This document shows, one piece after another, positions 33,807 to 42,696 of a stretch of 64,000 nucleotides of DNA. Source of the DNA: CAIWHR01 sp963734055 (GTDB lineage Bacteria > Pseudomonadota > Gammaproteobacteria > Burkholderiales > Casimicrobiaceae); the NCBI GenBank assembly GCA_963734055.1, contig CAVTFQ010000002.1:124001-188000 (forward strand), read 5' to 3'. The position numbers and the translations under genes are program-made. The notes below the pieces were generated by a model. It was given only the letters and a program-made list of their open reading frames with translations. It did not search any database and was not told the origin of the DNA. Each line of letters begins with the position of its first letter. The first letter of the stretch is position 1.

Positions 33807-36583
33807 ACGCTCCTGCCGGCATCGTCGAATTCGTGCTCAACGGCGCCGCGACCACGGCGCTTCCCGGCGAGACGCTGATCCAGGTCGCCGACCGGCTCGG
33901 CGTCGAGATTCCCCGACTCTGCTACAAGCCCGGGATGCGGCCGGACGGCAACTGCCGGTCGTGCATGGTCGAGATCAAGGGCGAGCGTGTGCTCGCGCCG
34001 TCGTGCTGTCGCGTCCCCGCGCCCGGGATGGACGTGCGCACCGACACCCCGCGTGCCGTCCACGCGCAGAAGCTCGTCGTCGAGATGCTTGCAGCCGACG
34101 TGCCCGCGCGCGTCTACAAGCCGGACTCGGAGCTCGCGCATTGGCAGCGCCGGCTCGGCATCCTCGAGCCGCGCTTCGCCCCGCGCGCGCAGCCGGCCGC
34201 CGACCTCTCGCATCCGGCGATGGCGGTGAACCTCGATGCGTGCATCCAGTGCACGCGATGCGTGCGCGCGTGCCGCGAGGAGCAGGTCAACGACGTCATC
34301 GGCTATGCATTCCGCGGCGCGCACTCGAAGATCGTGTTCGACCTCGACGACCCGATGGGCGCGTCGACCTGCGTCGCCTGCGGCGAATGCGTGCAGGCAT
34401 GCCCGACCGGCGCGCTCGCGCCCGCGCACGACGCCTATCTCGCCGTGGCGGACCGGACGGTGCCGTCGGTCTGCCCGTACTGCGGCGTGGGCTGCCAGAT
34501 CACCTATCACGTGAAGGACGGCGCGCTCGTCCGCGTCGAGGGCCGCGACGGACCGGCGAACCACGAGCGGCTCTGCGTGAAGGGCCGTTTCGGCTTCGAT
34601 TACGTCCACCATCCGCAACGGTTGACACGGCCGCTGATCCGCCGCGCCGACGTGCCGAAGTCGGCGGACTTCACGATGGATCCCGACCGCGTGCACGACG
34701 TCTTCCGCGAGGCGAGCTGGGACGAGGCGCTCGCGCTCGCCGCGGGCACGCTCGCCCGGATCCGCGACGAACACGGTCCGAAGGCGCTCGCGGGGTTCGG
34801 CTCCGCGAAGGGCAGCAACGAGGAGGCGTACCTCTTCCAGAAGCTCGTGCGCACGGGCTTCGGATCGAACAACGTCGACCACTGCACCCGGCTTTGCCAT
34901 GCGTCCAGTGTCGCGGCGCTCCTCGAAGGCATCGGCTCGGGCGCCGTTTCGAATCCGGTGATGGACGTCCTGCAGTCCGAGGTCGTGCTCCTGATCGGCG
35001 CGAATCCGGTGGTGAACCACCCGGTCGCGGCGACGTGGATCAAGAACGCGGTCAAGCGGGGGACCCAGCTGATCCTGGCCGACCCGCGGCGCTCCGAGCT
35101 CGCGCGCCACGCGACGCACTACCTGCAGTTCAAGCCGGACACCGACGTCGCGCTCCTGAACGCGATGATGCACACGATCGTCGAGGAAGGGCTCGCCGCG
35201 AAGGCGTTCATCGCCGCGCGGACCACCGGCTACGACGAGATCCGCGCGAACGTCGCGAGCTACAGCCCCGAGGCGATGGCGCCCGTGTGCGGCATTCCGG
35301 CGGAGACGATCCGCGAGGTCGCGCGGCTCTTCGCGACATCGCGCGGCTCGATGATCCTCTGGGGCATGGGGATCTCGCAGCACGTCCACGGCACCGACAA
35401 CGCACGCTGCCTGATCGCGCTTTGCATGCTGACCGGCCAGGTCGGCCGGCCGGGCACCGGACTGCATCCGCTGCGCGGGCAGAACAACGTGCAGGGGGCG
35501 TCCGACGCGGGACTGATCCCGATGATGTACCCGGACTACAGGCGCGTGGATGACGCGACGGCCCACGACAAGTTCGAGGCGCTCTGGGGGGCCGCGCTCG
35601 ACCGGAAGCCTGGGCTCACCGTCGTAGAGATCATGAATGCCGTGCACGCGGGCGAGATCCGCGGCATGTACATCATGGGCGAGAATCCGGCGATGTCGGA
35701 CCCCGACCTGCAGCACGCGCGCGAGGCGCTGTCCGAGCTCGAGATGCTCGTCGTGCAGGACATCTTCCTGACCGAGACCGGCTACCTCGCCGACGTGATC
35801 CTGCCCGCCTCCGCATTTCCCGAGAAGACCGGCACGTTCACGAACACTGACCGGCTCGTGCAGCTCGGCCAGCAGGCGCTCGACCCGCCGGGCGAAGCGC
35901 GGCACGACCTCGCGATCATCGTCGAGATGGCGCGGCGGCTCGGCCTCGACTGGACTTACACGCATCCGCGCGAGGTATTCGCGGAGATGCGCAAGGCGAT
36001 GCCGTCGATCGCCGGCATCACCTGGGAACGCCTCGAGCTCGAGAGCGCAGTCACCTATCCGTGCGAAAAGGAGGGCGATCCGGGGACGCGCGTCGTGTTC
36101 ACCGAGAATTTTCCGACCGCGGATGGCAGGGCGCGCTTCGTCCCGGCGGCGCTGATTCCCGCGGCGGAGCGACCGGACCCGGCGTTCCCCTTCGTCCTCA
36201 TCACGGGGCGCCAGCTCGAGCACTGGCACACGGGCAGCATGACGCGCCGCACCGAGGTGCTGGACGCGATCGAGCCGTTTCCGGTGGCGTCGATGAACTC
36301 GGCGGACCTCGCGGAACTCGGCGTGGTCCCCGGCGGGACGATCACCGTCGCGTCGCGCCGCGGCGAGATCACCCTCGCGGCCCGAGCCGACGACGGCACG
36401 CCGCGCGGCGCCGTGTTCATTCCGTTCTGCTACTACGAAGCAGCGGCGAACCTGCTCACCAACCCGGCGCTCGATCCGTTCGGCAAGATCCCGGAGTTCA
36501 AGTACTGCGCGGTCCGCGTGCAGGCGGGCGGCGCGGCGAGTCCGACGTTCGGGTATAGCCCGGCCGCGGCCGTCGCGGAGTAG
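33803..36583 (+). CDS. Formate dehydrogenase catalytic (alpha) subunit
   Basis: A 926-residue molybdo- or tungsto-enzyme that oxidises formate to CO2. Order: plant-ferredoxin-like [2Fe-2S] domain (Cys40, 51, 54, 68), two [4Fe-4S] clusters (Cys147-157 and Cys190-200), then the Mo/W-bis-PGD domain with its own [4Fe-4S] cysteines (224, 227, 231, 258). The catalytic residue is Cys365 in HCTRLCHASSV, not selenocysteine. The C-terminal dinucleotide-binding domain includes LITGRQLEHWHTGSMTRR. The start overlaps the previous gene (ATGA at 33803). fdhD-type sulfurtransferase and small delta-subunit genes are not in the window. Confidence 0.94.
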   Translation: MNAPAGIVEFVLNGAATTALPGETLIQVADRLGVEIPRLCYKPGMRPDGNCRSCMVEIKGERVLAPSCCRVPAPGMDVRTDTPRAVHAQKLVVEMLAADVPARVYKPDSELAHWQRRLGILEPRFAPRAQPAADLSHPAMAVNLDACIQCTRCVRACREEQVNDVIGYAFRGAHSKIVFDLDDPMGASTCVACGECVQACPTGALAPAHDAYLAVADRTVPSVCPYCGVGCQITYHVKDGALVRVEGRDGPANHERLCVKGRFGFDYVHHPQRLTRPLIRRADVPKSADFTMDPDRVHDVFREASWDEALALAAGTLARIRDEHGPKALAGFGSAKGSNEEAYLFQKLVRTGFGSNNVDHCTRLCHASSVAALLEGIGSGAVSNPVMDVLQSEVVLLIGANPVVNHPVAATWIKNAVKRGTQLILADPRRSELARHATHYLQFKPDTDVALLNAMMHTIVEEGLAAKAFIAARTTGYDEIRANVASYSPEAMAPVCGIPAETIREVARLFATSRGSMILWGMGISQHVHGTDNARCLIALCMLTGQVGRPGTGLHPLRGQNNVQGASDAGLIPMMYPDYRRVDDATAHDKFEALWGAALDRKPGLTVVEIMNAVHAGEIRGMYIMGENPAMSDPDLQHAREALSELEMLVVQDIFLTETGYLADVILPASAFPEKTGTFTNTDRLVQLGQQALDPPGEARHDLAIIVEMARRLGLDWTYTHPREVFAEMRKAMPSIAGITWERLELESAVTYPCEKEGDPGTRVVFTENFPTADGRARFVPAALIPAAERPDPAFPFVLITGRQLEHWHTGSMTRRTEVLDAIEPFPVASMNSADLAELGVVPGGTITVASRRGEITLAARADDGTPRGAVFIPFCYYEAAANLLTNPALDPFGKIPEFKYCAVRVQAGGAASPTFGYSPAAAVAE

Positions 36584-36695
36584 GGCGGTCGGAGCTTCGC
36601 GCGTGGGCGCGGGCCTCGCGTCGCCGACCGCACCTGCGGGCGACTGTCGAATGGCCCTCGATCAGGGACATGTTCGCCCCAAGCCCGGACGTTCG

Positions 36696-37934
36696 ATGAC
36701 ACGTCACGCCCCCGACTCGCGCTACGCGACGATGCGGCTCGTCGTCGCGCTCGCGCTGATGACGGTCGGCAACGGTGCGATGTACGTCGTGCCGGTCGTG
36801 CTGCCCGTGATCCAGCGCGAATTCGGGGTCGGGCGCGGCGATGCTTCGCTGCCCTACACGCTGCTGATGATCGGATTCGGCCTCGGCGGCTTGCTGATGG
36901 GGCGTCTCGCCGATCGCTTCGGCGTCACGGTTCCTCTGCTGCTCGGCGCGGTCAGCGTCGGCCTGGGCTTCGCGCTCGCGTCGGAGTCGGGCAGCATCTC
37001 TACGTTCGGGCTCGCGCATGGCCTGCTGCTCGGATTCCTTGGAAGCTCGGCCACGTTCGCGCCGCTGATCGCCGACACCACGCTGTGGTTCGTGCGCCGG
37101 CGCGGGATTGCGGTGGCGGTTTGCGCGAGCGGCAATTACGTCGCCGGGGCGGTCTGGCCGCCGATCGTGCAGCATTTCGTGCAGACGTCCGGCTGGCGGG
37201 CGACGTACCTCGGTCTCGGCGTCTTCTGCGCGGTGACGATGGCGCTTCTCTCGCTGCTCATGCGCGAGCGGCCGCCCCGCGCGGACGCGGCCCCCGCGGG
37301 AAGCAGGCCGGCGGTCGCCGGTATCGCGCGGCCCTTCGGGCTGTCGCCGCTCGCGGCGCAGGTGCTGCTCTGCATCGCCGGGCTCGCGTGCTGCGTGGCG
37401 ATGTCGATGCCGCAGGTCCACATCGTCGCGCTCTGCGGCGACCTGGGCTTCGGTCCGGCGCGCGGCGCCGAGATGCTCGCGCTGATGCTGGGCTGCGGCA
37501 TCGTCAGCCGGCTCCTGTCGGGCTACCTCTGCGATCACATCGGCGGCCTGCGGACCCTGCTCCTCGGTTCGGTGCTGCAGGGCGTCGCGCTGCTCCTGTT
37601 CCTGCCGGCGGACGGACTCGTCTCGCTCTATCTCGTGTCGGCGCTGTTCGGACTGTTCCAGGGCGGCATCGTCCCTTCGTACGCGATCATCGTCCGCGAG
37701 CACTTTCCGCCGCGCGAGGCGGGCGCGCGCGTCGGCGCGGTGCTCATGTTCACGCTGTTCGGAATGGCACTCGGCGGCTGGATGTCCGGCCGGATCTTCG
37801 ACCTGACAGGGTCCTACACGGCCGCGTTCGCGAACGGCATCGCCTGGAACGCGCTCAACCTCATGATCGCGGCGACGCTGCTGTGGCGCGCCCGCGGTGT
37901 CGCGCGAGCGCGGCCCGGATCAGCCGGCGCGTGA
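36696..37934 (+). CDS. MFS transporter, possibly oxalate/formate type
   Basis: A 412-residue major facilitator with about twelve helices; loop motifs GRLADRFGVTVPLLLG (motif A) after helix 2 and GYLCDHIGGLRT in the second half mark the two repeated halves. It lies 112 bases after the formate dehydrogenase gene, same strand. Monocarboxylate or oxalate:formate antiport is plausible by context only; no substrate residues are identifiable. An ATG at 36651 is an alternative start. Its 3' end overlaps the convergent ATP-grasp gene by 74 bases (37861-37934). Confidence 0.85.
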   Translation: MTRHAPDSRYATMRLVVALALMTVGNGAMYVVPVVLPVIQREFGVGRGDASLPYTLLMIGFGLGGLLMGRLADRFGVTVPLLLGAVSVGLGFALASESGSISTFGLAHGLLLGFLGSSATFAPLIADTTLWFVRRRGIAVAVCASGNYVAGAVWPPIVQHFVQTSGWRATYLGLGVFCAVTMALLSLLMRERPPRADAAPAGSRPAVAGIARPFGLSPLAAQVLLCIAGLACCVAMSMPQVHIVALCGDLGFGPARGAEMLALMLGCGIVSRLLSGYLCDHIGGLRTLLLGSVLQGVALLLFLPADGLVSLYLVSALFGLFQGGIVPSYAIIVREHFPPREAGARVGAVLMFTLFGMALGGWMSGRIFDLTGSYTAAFANGIAWNALNLMIAATLLWRARGVARARPGSAGA

Positions 37935-38952
37935 ATCCCGCGTGGCCCTCCGCGTCGTGCGCGAGGCAGAGGTCCGCACTGCCGGGGTCGCTCGCGGGGT
38001 AGAACACGCCGCAGTTGGGATTGATCTCGAGCATGAACGGCGTGCCGTCGCGGTCCACGCGAATGTCGCAGCGGCCGAAGCTCGCGCCATGGAGCGCGAC
38101 GAAGAACCGCGCCGACACGTCCCGCAACCGCGCTTCGAGCGCGCGATCGTCGACGGGGAAGGCCGACATGCGGTCGTAATCGATCCACTTGACGCGCGCG
38201 TGCTTGAACGTCTCGCCGTCGGGGAACCGGTAGCGCATCGGCGTGTACGTGTGCGGCTGAGCCGGGTCGTCCGCGTTCTCCGCGACCAGCACCGTGCACT
38301 CGAAGCCTTCGACGAACTCCTCGATCAGCGCCATTCCGTGGCGGCGGACGATCTTCCGCGCCTGCCGGCGCAGTCCGGCCGGCGTCACGACGCGCGAGCG
38401 CCGCGAGAGGTCGACGCTCGCATAGCTGCTGTAGTGCTTGACGATGAGCGGGAAGCGGAGCTCTTGCGCCGCGCGTTCGACGTCCTCGTCGCCGCGCGCG
38501 AACACGTACTTCGGCGTCGCGATGCTCTGGGCGCGACAGGCCGCCTTCATCGCCTCGCGCGAGGGCTCGTAGAACTCGGAGGTCGCGCCGGTGAACGCGA
38601 CGCCGTGCGCCTCCAGCGTGCGGACGACCTCGATGCCGGGCGTGTTCTGGTCCGCGGCGCCGTCGCAAAGATTGAAGAAGAGGTCGAAGCCTTCCTCGAT
38701 GCGGCGCGTGACCTGCGCGACCGCGGTGGACTTCCGGAGGCACTCGACCTCCCAGTGCGCCTCGGGATGGAACGGCCGCGGGTCGCACGGCCAGTCGTCG
38801 GCTGGAAACGGATCGGCGAGCAGGTCCTGGTTGGTGAGAAGGCAGATGCGGAGCGGCTGGCGCGCTCGCTTCGCGGACGTGGCCTCGTGGCTCGGCGTCG
38901 ATTCAGGCGGTCGCGCCGTCAGCCGCATGCGTCGAGTGGCGATTGCTCGCAT
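37861..38952 (-). CDS. ATP-grasp ligase related to D-alanine-D-alanine ligase
   Basis: A 363-residue ATP-grasp enzyme. The first 35 residues are charged and probably not part of the fold. The fold begins at LRICLLTNQDL, then NLCDGAADQNTPGIEVVRTL and FTGATSEFYEPSREAMKAAC like the D-Ala-D-Ala ligase N-domain. The ATP-binding Lys is in FPLIVKHYSSYAS, the EEFVEGFECTVLV strand follows, and the metal-binding end is MLEINPNCG. The exact substrate is not known; ligases of this branch join amino acids or carboxylates to amines. It is 49 bases from the end of tctA on the same strand and overlaps the MFS gene tail to tail. Confidence 0.8.
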   Translation of the reverse strand: MRAIATRRMRLTARPPESTPSHEATSAKRARQPLRICLLTNQDLLADPFPADDWPCDPRPFHPEAHWEVECLRKSTAVAQVTRRIEEGFDLFFNLCDGAADQNTPGIEVVRTLEAHGVAFTGATSEFYEPSREAMKAACRAQSIATPKYVFARGDEDVERAAQELRFPLIVKHYSSYASVDLSRRSRVVTPAGLRRQARKIVRRHGMALIEEFVEGFECTVLVAENADDPAQPHTYTPMRYRFPDGETFKHARVKWIDYDRMSAFPVDDRALEARLRDVSARFFVALHGASFGRCDIRVDRDGTPFMLEINPNCGVFYPASDPGSADLCLAHDAEGHAGFTRRLIRAALARHRGRATAASPRS

Positions 38953-39001
38953 CGGCTTGCGTTCGACGAAGGGCTCGCGCCACCAGGAGGGAGACGGCCG
39001 C

Positions 39002-40501
39002 CTATCTCAACCTGTTCCGGATCTTCGCGATCACCAGTGAAGCGAGCGGCCAGAACAGTATGATCATGCTGAGCGCCGTGATGCCGCCGACCAGCCCGTT
39101 CGACCAGAAGACCGAGAGGTCGCCCTGGGCGCCGATCATCGACTGGCGAAACGCGCTCTCGGCGCGACCGCCGAGGACGATTGCGAGCACCATCGGCGCC
39201 AGGGGATAGCCGAGCTTCTTGAACAGGTAGCCGATGACACCGAACATCACCATGAAGATGAGGTCGGCAGGCGCGTTGGAGAGCGTGTAGGAGCCGATCG
39301 CGCACACCACGATGATGATCGGGGCGATGATCGAGAACGGGATGCGCATGATCGAGGCCCAGAATGGCACGGTCGACAGGACGATCGCCAGGCCGACGAG
39401 GTTGCCGAGATAGATCGAGGCGATCAGGCCCCAGACGAAGTCCTTCTGCTCGACGAACAGCAGCGGGCCCGGTTGCAGGCCCCAGATCAGCAGGCCGCCG
39501 AGCAGCACCGCGGCGGTCGGCGAGCCCGGGATGCCGAGCGTCAGCATCGGCAGCAGCGCGCTGGTGCCGGCGGCATGCGCGGCGGTCTCCGGCGCCACGA
39601 CGCCTTCCAGCTGACCGGTGCCGAATTTGTCGCCGTTCTTCGAGAAGCGCTTGGCGAGGCCGTAGCTCATGAACGAGGCCGGGGTCGCGCCGCCGGGCGT
39701 GACGCCCAGCCAGATGCCGACCGCGGTGCCGCGCAGGATGGTGACCCAGTATTGCGGCAGCTTCTTCCAGGTCTGCCACACCACGAACGGGTTGATCTTG
39801 GCGCTGAGGCCCTCGAAGTGCAGGCCCTCCTCGATGGTCACCAGGATCTCGCCGATGCCGAACAGGCCGATGACCGCGATCAGGAAGTGGAAGCCGGTGA
39901 GCAGCGTCTCCGTGCCGAAGGTCAGCCGCACGCCCCCGGTCACCTCGTCCGTGCCGACCGAAGCGAAGGCGAATCCGAGCATCATTGCCGAGATGACCTT
40001 GAACGGCGAGCCCCGGCCCATGCCCACGAAGCTGCAGAACGTGAGCAGGTAGACCGCGAAGTATTCCGGGGGGCCGAAATCGAGCGCGAAATTGGCGACG
40101 ATCGGCGCCAGGAAGGTGAGCACGAGCGTCGCGATCAGCGCGCCGATGAACGACGACGTGAGCGACGCCGTGAGCGCCTCGCCGGCGCGGCCCTGCTTGG
40201 CCAGCGGATGCCCGTCGAAGGTCGTCGCCACCGACCAGGGCTCCCCCGGGATGTTGAACAGGATGGCGCTGATGCAGCCGCCGAACAGGGCGCCCCAGTA
40301 GATCGCCGCCAGCATGATGATGGCGGTGGTGTTGGGCATCGAGAAGGTGAGCGGCAGCAGGATCGCGATGCCGTTGGCTCCGCCCACGCCCGGCAGAAAA
40401 CCGAGCAGCACGCCGAACAGAATGCCGACGACCATGTAGCCCAGGTTCATGGGCGTCAGCAGCACCTCGAAGCCGTGCATCAGGGAAAGGAACGCGTCCA
40501 A
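39002..40501 (-). CDS. tctA: Tripartite tricarboxylate transporter large membrane subunit TctA
   Basis: A 499-residue TctA protein with about twelve helices, the transport subunit of a tripartite tricarboxylate (TTT) carrier for citrate-like or dicarboxylic acids. Typical segments are LLTPMNLGYMVVGILFGVLL, FLPGVGGANGIAILLPLTF and WGALFGGCISAILFNIPGEPW. The usual N-terminus is MDAFLxLMHGF; here it is encoded by TTG at 40501, which lies directly at the left end of the nested inverted repeat. ATG 40480 would give a truncated N-terminus, so TTG is the better choice. It lies downstream of tctB and tctC on the same strand. Confidence 0.9.
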   Translation of the reverse strand: MDAFLSLMHGFEVLLTPMNLGYMVVGILFGVLLGFLPGVGGANGIAILLPLTFSMPNTTAIIMLAAIYWGALFGGCISAILFNIPGEPWSVATTFDGHPLAKQGRAGEALTASLTSSFIGALIATLVLTFLAPIVANFALDFGPPEYFAVYLLTFCSFVGMGRGSPFKVISAMMLGFAFASVGTDEVTGGVRLTFGTETLLTGFHFLIAVIGLFGIGEILVTIEEGLHFEGLSAKINPFVVWQTWKKLPQYWVTILRGTAVGIWLGVTPGGATPASFMSYGLAKRFSKNGDKFGTGQLEGVVAPETAAHAAGTSALLPMLTLGIPGSPTAAVLLGGLLIWGLQPGPLLFVEQKDFVWGLIASIYLGNLVGLAIVLSTVPFWASIMRIPFSIIAPIIIVVCAIGSYTLSNAPADLIFMVMFGVIGYLFKKLGYPLAPMVLAIVLGGRAESAFRQSMIGAQGDLSVFWSNGLVGGITALSMIILFWPLASLVIAKIRNRLR

Positions 40502-40506
40502 TCTAA

Positions 40507-40771
40507 GGCCTGCTAACGCTATGGGCGCAAACGCGAACGGGCGCACTGAGGCGCCAATCAAGGCGCACGACGAAGCCAAGACCGGGCGCCTTGGCGAGGA
40601 GCGCAACGAGAAGTGGCGCCTCAGTGCGCCCGTTCCCTTCGGGTGGCTGCCGCAAACGCGCATCGCCGCGTTGCGAAGTCTCGCCGGGCGCCCGGCCCGC
40701 CTTCGCCCTTGCGCCTGGCGCTGCGCGTTTTCGGCCCTGCAACGCGTTTGTGCCCATAGCGTTAGCAGGCC
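40507..40771. repeat. 265-bp nested inverted-repeat element between tctB and tctA
   Basis: An outer pair, 40507-40535 and 40743-40771, matches in 28 of 29 positions. An inner perfect 21-bp pair is 40535-40555 and 40615-40635. The right edge abuts the tctB stop (40772-40774), and the left edge is 6 bases from the tctA TTG start. It resembles a small non-autonomous mobile element, but I see no target duplication. Confidence 0.85.
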
Positions 40772-41293
40772 CTAGTAGCCGAGCCAGGCTTCGAAAGGCC
40801 CCTTCGGCAGCGGCACCAGGAACCAGATTTCGAACACGATGAACAGCACGACCGGCACGAGGATCGCGACCGGCAGCGTCTTGCGAATCGGGTAGCGGCC
40901 GTGCCAGATCATGAAGAAGCCGAGGAACAGGAAGGTCGAGATGTAGATGCCGATGTAGATCGACAGGACCACGAACACGAGCATCGGGGCAACCACCTGC
41001 AGCACCATTTTCAGCTGAGCGCGCGTTATGAAGCCGGCACGCCCCTCGGGGCGGCGCGACAGCAGGTTCTGGATCAGGGTGACGCCGCTCGCGACGAACA
41101 TGATCACGGCGATGTAGAACGGGAAATAGCCGGAATCCGGTCCGACGTCCTTGGCCCAGCCGGCCCCGAGGCGATAGCTGCTGATCATGACCACCGTCGC
41201 GACCGCCATCAGCGCCACGGCGACCACGATATTCATGGTGCGGTAGGAAACGACGCCGGCTGCGGGTTTCTCGTCGTCGGAGGGATCAGCCAT
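40772..41293 (-). CDS. tctB: Tripartite tricarboxylate transporter small membrane subunit TctB
   Basis: A 173-residue TctB protein with about four helices: around residues 20-42 (MNIVVAVALMAVATVVMISS), 58-76 (YFPFYIAVIMFVASGVTLIQ), 102-125 (VLQVVAPMLVFVVLSIYIG) and 148-170 (VAILVPVVLFIVFEIWFLV). It is the usual small partner of TctA. ATG 41293 is chosen; an in-frame ATG at 41347 is possible. The stop codon lies at the edge of the inverted-repeat element separating it from tctA, and the gene follows tctC by 117 bases. Confidence 0.85.
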   Translation of the reverse strand: MADPSDDEKPAAGVVSYRTMNIVVAVALMAVATVVMISSYRLGAGWAKDVGPDSGYFPFYIAVIMFVASGVTLIQNLLSRRPEGRAGFITRAQLKMVLQVVAPMLVFVVLSIYIGIYISTFLFLGFFMIWHGRYPIRKTLPVAILVPVVLFIVFEIWFLVPLPKGPFEAWLGY

Positions 41294-41410
41294 TGCGCGA
41301 GGCTCGCGATTGCCCGGACCATGCCCTTCGGGGGGCGTGGCGTTCATGAATGGACGAGGACAGGCGAATTGCGGGAGCGCGATTGCGACGCACCCCCGCA
41401 ACCGCTGAAG

Positions 41411-42478
41411 CTACTTCTTCAGGAAGCCCGCCTTTTGCATCAGTTGCTGGTGCTGGGCAGCCGCATCGGTCAGCCACTTCTGGAATTCGGCGCCGGTCAT
41501 GAAGCTCTGGTTGAATGCGCCCTTCGCCATGTAATCCTTCCATTCCGGCGTCTCGCGCACCTTCTTGAGCAGGCCCACGTAGTAATCGACCGCGTCCTTC
41601 GGGACGTCGGGCGCCGTCATGATCCCGCGCAGCATGAGGTACTCGATGTCGAGTCCCTGGGACTTGCAGGCGGGAATGTCCTGCCACGACATGTCGCTCG
41701 TGACCTTTTCGGGGTAGGGCATCGGTTTCGAGTCGAAGACGCAGAGCGGGCGCACGGTGCCGGCGCGCCAGTGCCCCACGCATTCGATGGGATTGTTGAC
41801 GCTCGAATCGATGTGCCCGCCGACCAACTGGGTGCAGACCTCGCCGCCGCCCTTGTAGGGCACGTAAGTGAACCGGGCGCCGGTCTTCTGCTCGATCGCG
41901 GCGGTGATGATCTGGTCTTCCTGCCTCGAGCCGGTGCCGCCCATCTTCATCTTGCCGTCAGCCTTCTTGACGGCGTCGATATAGGCGGTCGGCGACTTGT
42001 AGTCGGTCTTGGCGTTCACCCAGAGCACGAACTCGTCGAGCGCCATCATGGCGATCGGGGTGTAGTCGTTCCAGGCGAAGGGAGACCCGGTGGCCAGCGG
42101 CGTCGTGAACAGGTTGGATAATGTGATGATGAGCTTGTGCGGATCGCCCTTCGCGTTCTTCACGTAGAGGAAGCCCTCGGCGCCGGAGCCGCCGGACTTG
42201 CTGATGACCACCAGCGAGGTCGGCATCAGATTGTGCTTCTGGACGATGCCCTGGATCAGCTGCGCCATCTGACCGGCGCCGCCGCCGATGCCCGCCGGAA
42301 CGATCAACTCGACGGTTTTCGTCGGCTCCCACGCCGCCGCGGTCAGCGGAACGGCGAGGGCAAGCGCCGTGATCGCGGCGGCGATCCTGCCGCCCGTGCC
42401 ACGGGAACGATGGGAGGCCTGGTCGGGGGAGCGATGCGAGGGAAAAGCCTGTGCATTAGCCGCAGCCGGATGCGCCAT
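41411..42478 (-). CDS. tctC: Tripartite tricarboxylate transporter substrate-binding protein (Bug family)
   Basis: A 355-residue Bug-type periplasmic binding protein. After a polar start, the signal peptide core is AAAITALALAVPLTAAAWEP. The mature protein carries ELIVPAGIGGGAGQMAQLIQ and the ligand-loop KMGGTGSRQEDQI. GGAGG upstream of ATG 42478 is a strong ribosome-binding site. It is the first gene of tctCBA; the specific acid is not predictable, but the divergent malonate decarboxylase-like gene and the nearby oxalate genes make a dicarboxylate attractive. Confidence 0.88.
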   Translation of the reverse strand: MAHPAAANAQAFPSHRSPDQASHRSRGTGGRIAAAITALALAVPLTAAAWEPTKTVELIVPAGIGGGAGQMAQLIQGIVQKHNLMPTSLVVISKSGGSGAEGFLYVKNAKGDPHKLIITLSNLFTTPLATGSPFAWNDYTPIAMMALDEFVLWVNAKTDYKSPTAYIDAVKKADGKMKMGGTGSRQEDQIITAAIEQKTGARFTYVPYKGGGEVCTQLVGGHIDSSVNNPIECVGHWRAGTVRPLCVFDSKPMPYPEKVTSDMSWQDIPACKSQGLDIEYLMLRGIMTAPDVPKDAVDYYVGLLKKVRETPEWKDYMAKGAFNQSFMTGAEFQKWLTDAAAQHQQLMQKAGFLKK

Positions 42479-42556
42479 TTCATTCCTCCAGAAGGTTATT
42501 GCACATCGCGGCGCCCCCGATCTCCGCGGGGAGCGCGCACCTGATTCATTTCAGGC

Positions 42557-42590
42557 TGGTATATGGTACGCCAATTCCGTGATCGGGCAA
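42557..42590 (-). promoter_or_regulatory. Candidate tctC promoter with a TGGTATAT motif
   Basis: Reading leftwards, TTGCCC (plus 42585-42590) and TACCAT (plus 42563-42568) stand 16 bases apart. The -10 overlaps TGGTATAT (42557-42564), the same eight-base string as in the oxc operator, followed by TGGTACGCCA (42564-42573). Confidence 0.4.
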
Positions 42591-42696
42591 CGAATGCGGC
42601 GTCCGGTCTGGCGCCGCGAACGAGGGCGCTCGCATTGTGCACCGCGCAATGCGGTGCGGGGACCGGCGTATCATCGATGATGCGAGGGAAATGCCC

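Noticed and set aside
34890..34910. Selenocysteine in the formate dehydrogenase
   Set aside because: The active-site codon is TGC (Cys365), with no in-frame TGA nearby.
33431..36229. 932-codon open frame antisense to the formate dehydrogenase
   Set aside because: A GC-rich shadow of the real catalytic subunit; its sequence has no family features.
40449..40775. Open frames inside the nested inverted repeat
   Set aside because: Arise from the repeat sequence itself and have no start context or protein-like composition.
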